Origin: Maridesulfovibrio sp.
Lineage (GTDB): Bacteria > Desulfobacterota > Desulfovibrionia > Desulfovibrionales > Desulfovibrionaceae
Direction: 5' to 3'
Assembly: GCF_963678865.1 (NCBI RefSeq)
Contig: NZ_OY787459.1
Location: forward strand, 400,501-464,500
DNA: 64,000 nt
The first letter of the stretch is position 1; every line of letters begins with the position of its first letter. Positions 36,079-44,954 of the stretch are shown here, in pieces. The notes below the pieces were generated by a model that worked only from the letters and a program-made list of their open reading frames with translations, was not told the origin of the DNA and did not search any database. The translations under genes and the position numbers were made by a program.

Positions 36079-37491
36079 TTAGAACTTGTAAACGAGACCA
36101 ATAGCGAACTTGAGGGAAGGATCGAAGTCAACATTCTGGCCTGCGCCGTCTTCCCATACGCCTTTGTCGAGATCAACGTCAACGTAACCGAATTCAACGA
36201 TAGCTGCCAGTTCGTCGTAGATCTGGTAGTTGGTGTTGAAGTCAACTTCGAAAACGTGGTCTTCGGAGGTCAGGAAGTCGCCGTTAGCAGTGATGTTGGT
36301 CATAGCAGCGTATTTTGCAGCGCTGTTAACCAGATCCTTGTCGTTGGTACCCTGTACGTACAGAACGTGGATATCATGGCTCAGTTTGTCGAAGAAGGAG
36401 ATCTTTTCGAGAGAGAGACCGATGGTCCAGAAACCAACCTGTTCGTTGCTGTCCATATCAGCAGAAGTCAGAGCGGAGCCACCGAAGTAGGTGGTACCGA
36501 AAGCCCAGTCGTTAGATACTACGGGCAGACGCTCGGAACCGTTATCAGTTTTGTCATCTTCACCAGTGGTGTAGGCGAAAACCAGTTTGGGCTGTACGAA
36601 GTCCAGACCGGTGTAAGCAAGAGATGCGTCGAAGAGCAGACCGGAACGATCGTTGCGCTTCTGGTTAGCATCTACAGCACCGTAAACGATGTCTGCGTTG
36701 AAAACGATGGGATCGAACATATCCAGAGTAAAGGTAGTACCGAGCCACCATGCAGTAGCATCTTTGTTCAGAGCGTTACCTGCGGGACCCTGAAGGCCTG
36801 CAACAGCAGTGGTGTTTTTACCGATCAGGGAGTATGCAAAGTAAGGGGTAGCGGACAGACCATCAATGGTGATGGGAGCTGCTGCGTAGAAGATATCCAG
36901 TTCGTCTTTGTTGTTGGTGTTAGCAGTGCCAACGTCACCGTTGCTAGCGTCTTCAACACGAACGAATGCACCTGCAAGAGCGATCTGGTCAGTGATGGGA
37001 GTTTCAACCTGGAAAGTACCGAGGTCAGCATCACCAAGAATCATGGAACCAGCAGCAGCGCCGGGCAGGTTGATGGACATGATACCAGCAGAAGTCAGAA
37101 CTTCGGTGCCGGGGAAACGGTACTGCAGGTAAGCACGTTTTACGTACAGACCTTCATCGTTAGCACCAGCGTCCAGAGCGGTAGGACCGGTCTGGGAGTA
37201 GTTGCGGTGTGCATCACCGAGGCGGTTCTTGTACTCGGTGTACAGGACTGCCCACAGGTTTTCGTTAGCGATGAAACGGAATTCGGTACGAGCACGGAAC
37301 CAGAAGTTCAGGTCGTCTTCGCTGTTAGAGTTGTTGGTAGTCTTGTCGTTAGGGATGAGGCTACCGGTGTTGTCCATGATGTTCATCTGGAACTGAAACT
37401 GGCCTTTTGCGTCCAGATCAACTGCAGATGCGCTTGCTGCGAAGCCCAGAACCATAGCGGCCAGGACTGCGAGAATAGCAATTTTTTTCAT
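36079..37491 (-). CDS. Major outer-membrane porin of Desulfovibrio type
   Basis: 470 aa. Signal peptide MKKIAILAVLAAMVLGFAASASA, then a long series of amphipathic beta strands ending in YKF, an outer-membrane-barrel C-terminus. Acidic Asp/Asn-rich loops are plentiful. It resembles the major porin of Desulfovibrio species that lets sulfate and small acids through, but I cannot confirm that by search. Strongly biased codon use, a good ribosome-binding site (AAAAGGA) and a very stable terminator suggest high expression. The bias also leaves a long open frame on the opposite strand (36256-37512), which is not considered a gene. Confidence 0.85.
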   Translation of the reverse strand: MKKIAILAVLAAMVLGFAASASAVDLDAKGQFQFQMNIMDNTGSLIPNDKTTNNSNSEDDLNFWFRARTEFRFIANENLWAVLYTEYKNRLGDAHRNYSQTGPTALDAGANDEGLYVKRAYLQYRFPGTEVLTSAGIMSINLPGAAAGSMILGDADLGTFQVETPITDQIALAGAFVRVEDASNGDVGTANTNNKDELDIFYAAAPITIDGLSATPYFAYSLIGKNTTAVAGLQGPAGNALNKDATAWWLGTTFTLDMFDPIVFNADIVYGAVDANQKRNDRSGLLFDASLAYTGLDFVQPKLVFAYTTGEDDKTDNGSERLPVVSNDWAFGTTYFGGSALTSADMDSNEQVGFWTIGLSLEKISFFDKLSHDIHVLYVQGTNDKDLVNSAAKYAAMTNITANGDFLTSEDHVFEVDFNTNYQIYDELAAIVEFGYVDVDLDKGVWEDGAGQNVDFDPSLKFAIGLVYKF

Positions 37492-37558
37492 TGTTTATTA
37501 TCCTTTTGCTGAATAAATGAGTTTAAGCACGATTGCCTGACGCCTACCTTCACGAACA

Positions 37559-37587
37559 GTTCTAGCTTTTCAGCATTCTCATGGCAA
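37559..37587 (-). promoter_or_regulatory. Candidate promoter of the porin gene
   Basis: On the minus strand TTGCCA (37587-37582) and TAGAAC (37564-37559) are 17 bases apart, about 70 bases before the ATG at 37491. Moderate match to sigma70 boxes. Confidence 0.4.
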
Positions 37588-37612
37588 GCTAAAATTTACA
37601 TTTTTTTGACAA

Positions 37613-37649
37613 GGGTAAAAAAAATTATACCGTATAATTTTTTTTACCC
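37613..37649. promoter_or_regulatory. 37-bp perfect palindrome between the porin gene and uvrC
   Basis: GGGTAAAAAAAATTATAC (37613-37630), one base C, then its exact complement (37632-37649). It stands about 25 bases upstream of the porin -35 candidate and 145 bases before uvrC. AT-rich arms make it a poor terminator, and no gene ends here, so an operator or DNA-bending site is more likely. See findings. The rest of the 37492-37793 gap holds no gene. Confidence 0.6.
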
Positions 37650-37793
37650 GCATCAATGTTATGAAAGCTAAGAGAATCTCTAGACTTTTTTAAAGAGATA
37701 GAAATCCCTTTGTTGACAAGGAATAAGCCGGAAGATAGTTCTTGAATATGATTTACAGGGCGGGTTTAAAAATTTTTACAGGTTTTATGTACT

Positions 37794-39602
37794 ATGAGTT
37801 TTGAGTTCAAAAGTGTCGATTTCCCGGCATTGCCCGGTGTGTATCTTATGAAGGATTCTGCGGGCCGGATTATATATGTAGGAAAGGCCCGTGAATTACG
37901 CAAAAGGCTGGCATCCTATTTTCGGGCTATGCATAAGCATACGCCCAAGACCAGAGTGCTGGTTTCGAAGATACATTCCATCGATACCCTTGTTACCGGG
38001 ACTGAGAAAGAAGCGTTGCTGCTTGAAGCAAGCCTGATCAAAAAACACAGGCCGCGCTATAATGTAGTCCTCCGTGATGACAAGCAGTATGTGCTTTTCC
38101 AACTGGACAAGAAGTCGGAATTTCCCCGGCTGCGTATGACCCGCAAAGTGATTCGTGATGGGTCAGTTTATTTCGGTCCGTACACATCCAGCTATTTTGC
38201 CCGCGAAACATGGAAGGTGCTCGGCAAGGTTTTTCCATTGCGTAAATGCTCGGATTCAGCTTTCCGCAACCGGGTTCGCCCCTGCCTCTACCATGACATC
38301 GGCCAGTGCCTCGGGCCTTGTGTGAATGTTGTTCCAAGGCAGGATTACATGAATCTGGTGCATCAGGTGGAGATGCTGCTTTCAGGTAAGTCCGGAGATT
38401 TGATCGGCTCACTGCGCCGCCAGATGGAAGAAGCTTCCGATGCCTTGGAATTCGAACAGGCCGCGAAGTTTCGGGACCAGATCAAGGCCATTCAGAAAAC
38501 CGTGGAAAAACAGTCTGTGGTACTTAATGAACGCTCTGATATTGATGTGATCGCTTTGGCGGAATCTTCGCAGGGAGTTGGTCTTGGACTGCTCTTCATC
38601 AGAAAAGGGCGCTTGCTGGACAAGAAACATTTCTACTGGCCGGGCCTCAGTCTTGAGGATGGAGAGGAAGTGCTGCACAGTTTTGTCTCACAGTTTTATT
38701 CCTCAACTAAATTTATTCCGCCCAAACTTTTTGTGCCTTTTGAATTCGATATGCAGGGGGCGGCAGAATTGCTTAGTGAACGGAGCAAAACCACTGTACG
38801 CATCGTGACTCCCCATAGTGGTGAGGAAAAACGATTGTTGGAAATAGCCCGAAAAAATGCCGCGTTGGGCCTCAAAGAAAAGGAAAAAAGCAACAATAAT
38901 ATCCTCGATCTGCTGGCCGGAAAGCTGAAACTTTCCGGTTCTCCGCAGCGCATAGAATGTATTGATGCCTCACATCTCGGCGGAGAGGGCATGCGTGTGG
39001 GTATGGTTGTATTTGAGGAAGCCAAACCGGAAAAATCACAATACCGGACCTACGCTTTCCCGGAATTGGAGCATTCCTCGGATGATTATGCCGCGTTATA
39101 TCATTGGGTGCTCAAGCGCATAGATTCAGGACCGCCGTGGGCCGACCTTATATTAATAGATGGTGGTAAGGGGCAGCTTGCTTCAGTTGAAAAGGCTTTT
39201 GCCGAGAATTGGAAATATGATGAACCGATTCCGCATCTGGCTTCCATAGCAAAGGGGCCGACCCGTAAAGCCGGGGAGCTTGAAGACCGTATCTTTAGGC
39301 CCGGCCGTAAGAACCATTTGCCGCTCAAAGGCGGAAGCCCTGAACTTCTCTACCTGCAGCGCGTACGTGACGAAGCACACCGTTTTGTCATCGGCAGGCA
39401 GCGTAAGTCGCGCAAGAAGAAGGTTTTGCAAAGTGAAGTCCTTTCCCTGCCCGGAATCGGCCCCAAGACAGCCCGTTTGCTTTGGGATGAATTCGGATCA
39501 GTGCAAAAAATGAAAGAGGCTTCCGTGGAAGAACTCTCAAGTGTACAGGGGATTGGGAAAAAGCGCGCCCAGCAGATATTTGACGCTTTCAAGGCAGTTT
39601 AG
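37794..39602 (+). CDS. uvrC: UvrABC system protein C
   Basis: 602 aa, normal length. N-terminal GIY-YIG nuclease (PGVYLMKDSAGRIIYVGKARELRKRLASYF), UvrB-interacting UVR segment (SLRRQMEEASDALEFEQAAKFRDQI), RNase H-like nuclease (IECIDASHLGGEGMRVGMVVF) and C-terminal helix-hairpin-helix pair (LPGIGPKTARLLWDEFG; VQGIGKKRAQQIF). Makes the dual incisions in nucleotide excision repair. The ATG is preceded by only a weak ribosome-binding site. Confidence 0.96.
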   Translation: MSFEFKSVDFPALPGVYLMKDSAGRIIYVGKARELRKRLASYFRAMHKHTPKTRVLVSKIHSIDTLVTGTEKEALLLEASLIKKHRPRYNVVLRDDKQYVLFQLDKKSEFPRLRMTRKVIRDGSVYFGPYTSSYFARETWKVLGKVFPLRKCSDSAFRNRVRPCLYHDIGQCLGPCVNVVPRQDYMNLVHQVEMLLSGKSGDLIGSLRRQMEEASDALEFEQAAKFRDQIKAIQKTVEKQSVVLNERSDIDVIALAESSQGVGLGLLFIRKGRLLDKKHFYWPGLSLEDGEEVLHSFVSQFYSSTKFIPPKLFVPFEFDMQGAAELLSERSKTTVRIVTPHSGEEKRLLEIARKNAALGLKEKEKSNNNILDLLAGKLKLSGSPQRIECIDASHLGGEGMRVGMVVFEEAKPEKSQYRTYAFPELEHSSDDYAALYHWVLKRIDSGPPWADLILIDGGKGQLASVEKAFAENWKYDEPIPHLASIAKGPTRKAGELEDRIFRPGRKNHLPLKGGSPELLYLQRVRDEAHRFVIGRQRKSRKKKVLQSEVLSLPGIGPKTARLLWDEFGSVQKMKEASVEELSSVQGIGKKRAQQIFDAFKAV

Positions 39603-39608
39603 ATTTTG

Positions 39609-39689
39609 TCGCCGAAGGACCTGCCGGGGCTTTTAACCCTTTTTGAAAAAAGGGGTAAGAATCCCAAAAACGATTATTATGGCTTCGCC
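39609..39689 (+). repeat. Dispersed palindromic intergenic repeat, copy D
   Basis: GCCGAAGG near 39611, then TTTTAACCCTTTTT/AAAAAAGGGGTAA palindrome, AATCCCAAAAACGATTATTATGGCTTCGCC to 39689. Layout matches copy B1 closely. Lies between the convergent ends of uvrC and rsmE and could terminate both. Confidence 0.7.
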
Positions 39690-39705
39690 ATTTTTAAATA
39701 TAAAT

Positions 39706-40425
39706 TTATTTTTGACTTTCCAGATATGCAGCTCCTATGCAGAGCAGGGCGGCTGTTTCCCATCTTAGGATAGATTTTCCGAGACTGCAGGGTTTAAAAC
39801 CATTTTCGATCAGCAGTTCGGCTTCACGCGGACTGAACCCACCTTCGGGGCCGATGACCGCCAATGTGGATTCAGCGCTGAAAACAGCGTTTTCAGGCAC
39901 TGCACCGTTATCTGCTTTTTCCCATAGGAAAAGTTTATTGCTGAATTGGGCGGAAGTTTCGATCAGCTTTTCAAGTGATCCGGGAACAGTTTGAAGTCCG
40001 GGCATCCATGCATTACCACACTGCTTTGCAGCTGAAACCAATTTTTCATTCCAGCTTTCCTTAATCTCGGCAGGAACCTTGCCTTGACTGAATTCACTTT
40101 GAAAAAAAATCAGTCCGCGAGTCTGGAGCTCAACGGATTTTTCCAGAATCCAGTTGCGGCGGGAACTTTTATTCCAGCCTATGGCAAGAGTGATGTTGCG
40201 TGTATCCGGTACGTATGTTTCTTCACCAAGTTCCAGTTGGACTTTGCTCTTGGTGATTTCAGTTACGATAAATAACCCTTCACGGCCGCAGCCGTCAAAA
40301 AGACGCACGGTATCACCCACGCGGGTACGCAAAACCTTTCCAAGATGTTTTGCCTCGCTACCTTCCAGAACGAAGGGCGCATCCCAATTTTCGGGAGGAA
40401 GATAAAATGAATTAAGTCTGGCCAT
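39706..40425 (-). CDS. rsmE: 16S rRNA (uracil-1498-N3)-methyltransferase
   Basis: 239 aa from ATG 40425 (GAGAG a few bases upstream); the open frame goes 30 codons further but that part is not conserved in type. SPOUT-fold features: N-terminal PUA-like domain (EAKHLGKVLRTRVGDTVRLFDG) and C-terminal knot with LAVIGPEGGFSPREAELLIENGFKPCSLGKSILRWETAAL. Methylates U1498 of 16S rRNA. Convergent with uvrC. Confidence 0.93.
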   Translation of the reverse strand: MARLNSFYLPPENWDAPFVLEGSEAKHLGKVLRTRVGDTVRLFDGCGREGLFIVTEITKSKVQLELGEETYVPDTRNITLAIGWNKSSRRNWILEKSVELQTRGLIFFQSEFSQGKVPAEIKESWNEKLVSAAKQCGNAWMPGLQTVPGSLEKLIETSAQFSNKLFLWEKADNGAVPENAVFSAESTLAVIGPEGGFSPREAELLIENGFKPCSLGKSILRWETAALLCIGAAYLESQK

Positions 40426-40517
40426 TGTTTCTCTCAAAAAAAGAAAATCCCTTAATAGGGATTTATTCCCTTTGGTCCCGCTGAAAGCGCCCGCCGGGAG
40501 GCTCGCCAAAGGCAATC

Positions 40518-40552
40518 AAGGCCATGAATACTGCATAAGTACTCATGGCCTT
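40518..40552 (-). terminator. Hairpin after lysA
   Basis: AAGGCCATGA (40518-40527) and TCATGGCCTT (40543-40552), perfect 10-base arms 13 bases after the lysA stop. The T-run on the minus strand is weak. A second small hairpin AAATCCC/GGGATTT lies at 40444-40462. Confidence 0.65.
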
Positions 40553-40564
40553 GTGATAGGCAAA

Positions 40565-41803
40565 TTAAGATTCCAATTTCAACAGATCTTCATAAGTCTC
40601 ACGACGGCGGCCCACGATGACGTCATCGCCATCGACGATGATTTCAGCTGCGCGCAGGCGGGAGTTGTAGTTGGAAGACATGGTAAAACCGTAAGCTCCT
40701 GCAGAGTATACTGCGATGAGCTCACCCTGTTTCATTTCGGGCAGCATACGATCCTTGGCAAGGAAGTCTCCGGACTCGCAAATGGGGCCGACAACGTCGT
40801 AGTCAATTTCAGGACGGTTGTTCTGGGTTACCTCGGAAATGCGGTGATAAGACTGGTACAGGGAAGGGCGTACCAAATCATTCATTGCAGCATCGACTAT
40901 GAGGAAATCTTTGGTCGGAGTTTTCTTGGTGTAGATGACTTCACCGACGAGAATTCCTGCGTTACCTGCAATCACACGTCCGGGTTCAAGTACTACTTTA
41001 AGTCCGGTCCCGGCAAGAGCCTTGCTCAGGGCTTCACCGAATTCTTTTGGGTGAGGCGGTTCTTCTTCGTTGTAAGTGATACCCAGTCCACCGCCCAGAT
41101 CGAGGTGTTCAATTTCAATGCCCATGGAACTCAGTTCATCACGGAAGGTGAGAAGCTTGTCGAGGGCTTCGAGGAAAGGTTCAATGGTGGTCAACTGAGA
41201 ACCGATGTGGCAATCCATGCCGACGGGGGATATGTTGGAAAGCTCTTTGGCAGTCTTGTAGGCTTCCTTGGCGGTTTCCATATCCAGACCGAATTTGTTC
41301 TTTTTCATCCCGGTGGAGATATAGGGATGGGTCTTGGGGTCAACATCCGGGTTGATGCGGAAGCTGATGCGTGCGACTTTGTTCATGGACTCGGCAACTT
41401 CGTTGATGCGGTGCAGTTCACCTACGGATTCAACGTTGAACATGAGAATGTCAGCCTTGAGCGCTTCGGCAATTTCATAAGCTTTTTTACCTACGCCGGA
41501 AAATACGATCTTGCTGGCGGGGACACCTGCCTTGAGTGCGCGGTAGAGTTCTCCGCCGGAAACGATATCCATGCCTGCGCCCATTTCGGCCAACAATTTG
41601 AGCACGCTCAAGTTGGAGTTGGCCTTAACGGAATAGCAGGTCATGTGCTCCAGCCCGTTGAAGGCGGAATCAAAAGCTTCGAAATGCCTGCGCAGGGTGG
41701 CTGCGGAATAAATATAGAGCGGGGTGCCGTATTCTTTGGCCAGTTCGGTTATGCTGATGTTTTCAGCATGCAGTTCATTATTTTTGACTTCAAAGTGATG
41801 CAT
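40565..41803 (-). CDS. lysA: Diaminopimelate decarboxylase
   Basis: 412 aa, fold-type III PLP enzyme. PLP lysine in CYSVKANSN, phosphate loop GGGLGITY, and the C-terminal GPICESGDFLAKDR with catalytic Cys. It decarboxylates meso-diaminopimelate to lysine, the last step of the pathway that also uses dapL at 51006. Starts 23 bases after the lipoprotein gene in the mutS operon. A 452-codon open frame on the other strand is a shadow. Confidence 0.96.
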   Translation of the reverse strand: MHHFEVKNNELHAENISITELAKEYGTPLYIYSAATLRRHFEAFDSAFNGLEHMTCYSVKANSNLSVLKLLAEMGAGMDIVSGGELYRALKAGVPASKIVFSGVGKKAYEIAEALKADILMFNVESVGELHRINEVAESMNKVARISFRINPDVDPKTHPYISTGMKKNKFGLDMETAKEAYKTAKELSNISPVGMDCHIGSQLTTIEPFLEALDKLLTFRDELSSMGIEIEHLDLGGGLGITYNEEEPPHPKEFGEALSKALAGTGLKVVLEPGRVIAGNAGILVGEVIYTKKTPTKDFLIVDAAMNDLVRPSLYQSYHRISEVTQNNRPEIDYDVVGPICESGDFLAKDRMLPEMKQGELIAVYSAGAYGFTMSSNYNSRLRAAEIIVDGDDVIVGRRRETYEDLLKLES

Positions 41804-41826
41804 TGTGGAAGGACTCCATTAAAATA

Positions 41827-42279
41827 TTAGGGTGTAGCTGTGTATACGTCGGAAATGACCACTCCAAGTGCGTCGTAGACATTGCGTCCTACGACTCTCC
41901 AACGATAGCTTTTAGCGGGATCAAGTCCACATTCGCTGAATACGAAAGTGGAGCCGTCGGATTGAATACCTTCGGAACCGGGTGTGAATTCTTTCCTGAT
42001 AGCCGGGAAGAAAGGACATGTCGGACAGCCTTCTCCCGGACCGGAACCGTCAGCTTGAAATTGAAGACTTAAATTGTCTACATTTTTATATGCGCCGTCA
42101 ACCTTTACTACAACTTTAAGGCATTCACCTACGCGGCGGCCTTCAACAGATGTGAAATTAAAATAATCTTCACTTTTTGTAGGAGCGGGCCACATTTTTA
42201 CTCCGCAACCAGTGGCGGAGAGAACGAAAACAGCCAGAACGGCCAGCAGCATTTGTTTTTTTAACATATGAAATTTCAT
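41827..42279 (-). CDS. Small lipoprotein of unknown function
   Basis: 150 aa from ATG 42279, whose A is shared with the mutS stop (TGATG) and which has GGAGA upstream. Signal peptide with lipobox SATGC at about residue 25. Mature part about 125 aa, with Cys residues in GECLKVVV, GCPTCPFFP and ECGLDP, and a beta-rich look (fibronectin-III-like pattern SYRWRVVGRNVYDALGVVISD). Not recognised. Coupled to mutS and lysA. Confidence 0.8.
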   Translation of the reverse strand: MKFHMLKKQMLLAVLAVFVLSATGCGVKMWPAPTKSEDYFNFTSVEGRRVGECLKVVVKVDGAYKNVDNLSLQFQADGSGPGEGCPTCPFFPAIRKEFTPGSEGIQSDGSTFVFSECGLDPAKSYRWRVVGRNVYDALGVVISDVYTATP

Positions 42280-44939
42280 CAATTTTCTCCAAGCGAGTTT
42301 TTCCACTGATTCAGAAGGGTAAGGGCTTCTATAGGTGAAAGTCCGTTCACGTCAAGATTGCGCAGTTCTTTGATCAGTGCGTGATCTTCGGGCGGAGCTT
42401 CATTTTTCTTTTCATTTCCGGTGCAGAGCATTCCCGGCAGGATTGATTGCACGGACGGGGCCTTATGCGCAGGTTGTCCGTCCATATCCTGCGATTTTTC
42501 TTCCAGATTCGCAAGAATTTCCCTTGCCCTGACTACTACAGGCTTGGGTACCCCGGCAAGCTTTGCAACCTCGATACCGTAACTTTTATCAGCAGGGCCG
42601 GGGACCAGTCTGCGTAAAAAGAGGATGTCCCCTTTCCATTCACGTACTGCAATATTAAAATTACGCAAGCCGTCAATTACTCCCTCAAGCGAGGTCAACT
42701 CATGATAATGAGTGGCAAAGAGGGTACGGATACCGCCCCGTGCGCGTTTGGAAAGTTCCTCAACCACTGCCCAGGCCAGAGCGAGTCCGTCAAAAGTGGA
42801 GGTTCCGCGACCTATTTCATCAAGAATGACCAGACTGCGCATGGATGCCTGACGCAGAATACGGGCGGTCTCCATCATCTCGACCATGAAGGTTGACTGG
42901 CCCTGTGCGAGATTGTCCGATGCGCCGACACGGGAAAAAACGCGGTCCATAAGTCCGATTCGCCCGCTGCTAGCCGGAATGTAGGAGCCGATCTGGGCCA
43001 TGATACCCATGAGTGCTACCTGCCGGAGTACCGTGGACTTACCGGCCATGTTAGGTCCGGTTATGAGCAGGATACGCCGTTTTTCATCTATTGTCAGGCT
43101 GTTGGGGATGTAGTTTGCAGCTCCCTGCACATCCTCGACGACGGGGTGGCGTCCTTCTTCGATAATTACTTCCATACCGGAGTGTACCTCCGGGCAGGAC
43201 CAGCGGTTGGCCCGTGCTGCTTCCGCAAGACCCTGCCAGAAATCAAGGGCAGCGATGGCATCGGCCATGAACATGAAGCGACCACGGTTTTGGGCTACTT
43301 CTTCCCTGATTTTTTGAAAAAGATTGTATTCCAAAGTCTTGCGTTTATCAGAGGCGGAAATTAGTTTTTCTTCCAGCTCCTTGAGATCCGGTGTGATATA
43401 ACGTTCGCTGTTTACAAGTGTTTGACGACGTTCGAAATACTCGGGGATCTGTCCTTTAAAAGCTTTGGAAATTTCAAAATAATATCCGAAAACCTTGTTG
43501 AATCCCAGTTTCAGCTTGGGCAGGTCGTTGGCATTTTTTTCTTTTTCAAGCAATCCGGCAAGAGTTGATTCACCGTGCTCGGTAAGCTCAATGAATTCGT
43601 CGAGTTCTGAGTTGAATCCGCTCCTGAAGAGTCCGCCTTCGGTAATCACCGGGGGTGGGGAGTCCACAAGGGCCCGCTCCAGAAGTTCTGACACATCGGT
43701 CATTGAATCCCATTTATTTACAATGGTCTTCAAAGCCGGAGTAACCGGATTCTTTTCATCAGCGCTTGAGACTGCCTCAAACAACAGATCATGAATCGGG
43801 GGAAGTGTCTTCAGGCTCTGCCGCAGGCTGATAAAATCTTTAGGTGTTGCCCGGCCCAGTACCACGCGGGTGGAAAGCCGCTCCAGATCGTAGACTGTAT
43901 CCAGCTGTTTTCTGATTTTAGAACGCAGGGAATCGTCATTATGAAAAAAAGTTACCGCACGCTGGTTGTTTTCAATGGGGCCTATCTCCCGCCAAGGCTG
44001 TTTCAAGCGTACGGCAAGCAAACGCCCGCCCATGGGGGTGATAGTCTTGTCGAGTACTTTAAGCAGGGTGCCTTTGCCCTTTTTACCGTCCAGTCTTTTG
44101 AAAAGTTCAAGGTTGCGCTCGGTAACTTCATCCAGAATCATGAACTTGGTCAGATTCAGGGGCGTAAATTCTCCAAGATGGTCAAAGTCCTGCATCTGGG
44201 TCTGACGCAGATAGGAAATGAGTGCTCCACAGGCTTGGGTCAGCTGAGGTTTATCTTCAAGATCCAGTGAATCCAGATCAGCAACATTCTGCGCTTCAAG
44301 GACGTTTTCCCTTGCGGATTTGTAGTTGAAATACCCGGCAGAAGGGGCCGGGGCTATGCGGGCATCAATTTCACAGTACTGACCGGGAATGGTCTTACCT
44401 TGAGGAAGGATCAGCTCCCGAGGACTGATTTTTAATGCCCATTGCCAGAGATCATTTTCATTTTTACTCTGGATACCACTCCATTGCCCGGTCGAAAAAT
44501 CCATCCATGCCAGCCCACCTGCTGATTTTGTTTCATCCCAGATCAGGGCGGCGAGATAGTTACTGTCTTTGGCAGAAAGAGTGTCGTCTTCAACTACTGT
44601 TCCGGGGGTGAAAACCCTTGTTACCCCTCTTTTTACAAGTCCCTTGGTCAGTTTGGGATCTTCAAGCTGGTCGCAAAGTGCAACGGTGTAACCTTTATCT
44701 ATTAATTGAGAAAGATAAACCCGTGATGCATGATGCGGAACTCCGCACATGGGAACTTTATCATCCGATTTGGGATTGCGGCAGGTCAGAGCGATCTGCA
44801 ATTCTCGCGCTGCTATTTCAGCGTCCTCAAAAAAAAGTTCATAAAAGTCTCCCATGCGAAAAAATAGCAGAGAATCAGGGTATTCGGCCTTGATCTGCAT
44901 GTACTGCTCGAACATGGGAGTGAGTTTTTGTTTGCTCAC
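42279..44939 (-). CDS. mutS: DNA mismatch repair protein MutS
   Basis: 886 aa. Mismatch-reading motif in FFRMGDFYELFFEDA (Phe-x-Glu), connector and lever domains, then ATPase with Walker A TGPNMAGKSTVLRQ, DEIGRGTSTFDGLALAWAV and THYHEL. C-terminal helix-turn-helix and dimer region complete. Recognises mismatches and starts repair. Gene order lapB-mutS-lipoprotein-lysA on one strand. Confidence 0.97.
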   Translation of the reverse strand: MSKQKLTPMFEQYMQIKAEYPDSLLFFRMGDFYELFFEDAEIAARELQIALTCRNPKSDDKVPMCGVPHHASRVYLSQLIDKGYTVALCDQLEDPKLTKGLVKRGVTRVFTPGTVVEDDTLSAKDSNYLAALIWDETKSAGGLAWMDFSTGQWSGIQSKNENDLWQWALKISPRELILPQGKTIPGQYCEIDARIAPAPSAGYFNYKSARENVLEAQNVADLDSLDLEDKPQLTQACGALISYLRQTQMQDFDHLGEFTPLNLTKFMILDEVTERNLELFKRLDGKKGKGTLLKVLDKTITPMGGRLLAVRLKQPWREIGPIENNQRAVTFFHNDDSLRSKIRKQLDTVYDLERLSTRVVLGRATPKDFISLRQSLKTLPPIHDLLFEAVSSADEKNPVTPALKTIVNKWDSMTDVSELLERALVDSPPPVITEGGLFRSGFNSELDEFIELTEHGESTLAGLLEKEKNANDLPKLKLGFNKVFGYYFEISKAFKGQIPEYFERRQTLVNSERYITPDLKELEEKLISASDKRKTLEYNLFQKIREEVAQNRGRFMFMADAIAALDFWQGLAEAARANRWSCPEVHSGMEVIIEEGRHPVVEDVQGAANYIPNSLTIDEKRRILLITGPNMAGKSTVLRQVALMGIMAQIGSYIPASSGRIGLMDRVFSRVGASDNLAQGQSTFMVEMMETARILRQASMRSLVILDEIGRGTSTFDGLALAWAVVEELSKRARGGIRTLFATHYHELTSLEGVIDGLRNFNIAVREWKGDILFLRRLVPGPADKSYGIEVAKLAGVPKPVVVRAREILANLEEKSQDMDGQPAHKAPSVQSILPGMLCTGNEKKNEAPPEDHALIKELRNLDVNGLSPIEALTLLNQWKNSLGEN

Positions 44940-44954
44940 AATAATATAAGGGGC

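Noticed and set aside
36256..37512. 418-codon open frame antisense to the porin gene
   Set aside because: It mirrors the biased codon use of a highly expressed gene, has Val/Ser/Thr-rich low-information sequence and no ribosome-binding site or family motif.
37613..37649. Palindrome as a rho-independent terminator
   Set aside because: No gene ends next to it and the stem is almost all A-T pairs, so an operator-like role is more likely.
40472..41830. 452-codon open frame antisense to lysA
   Set aside because: lysA is certain on the other strand; the antisense product is Gly/Phe/His-rich without recognisable domains.
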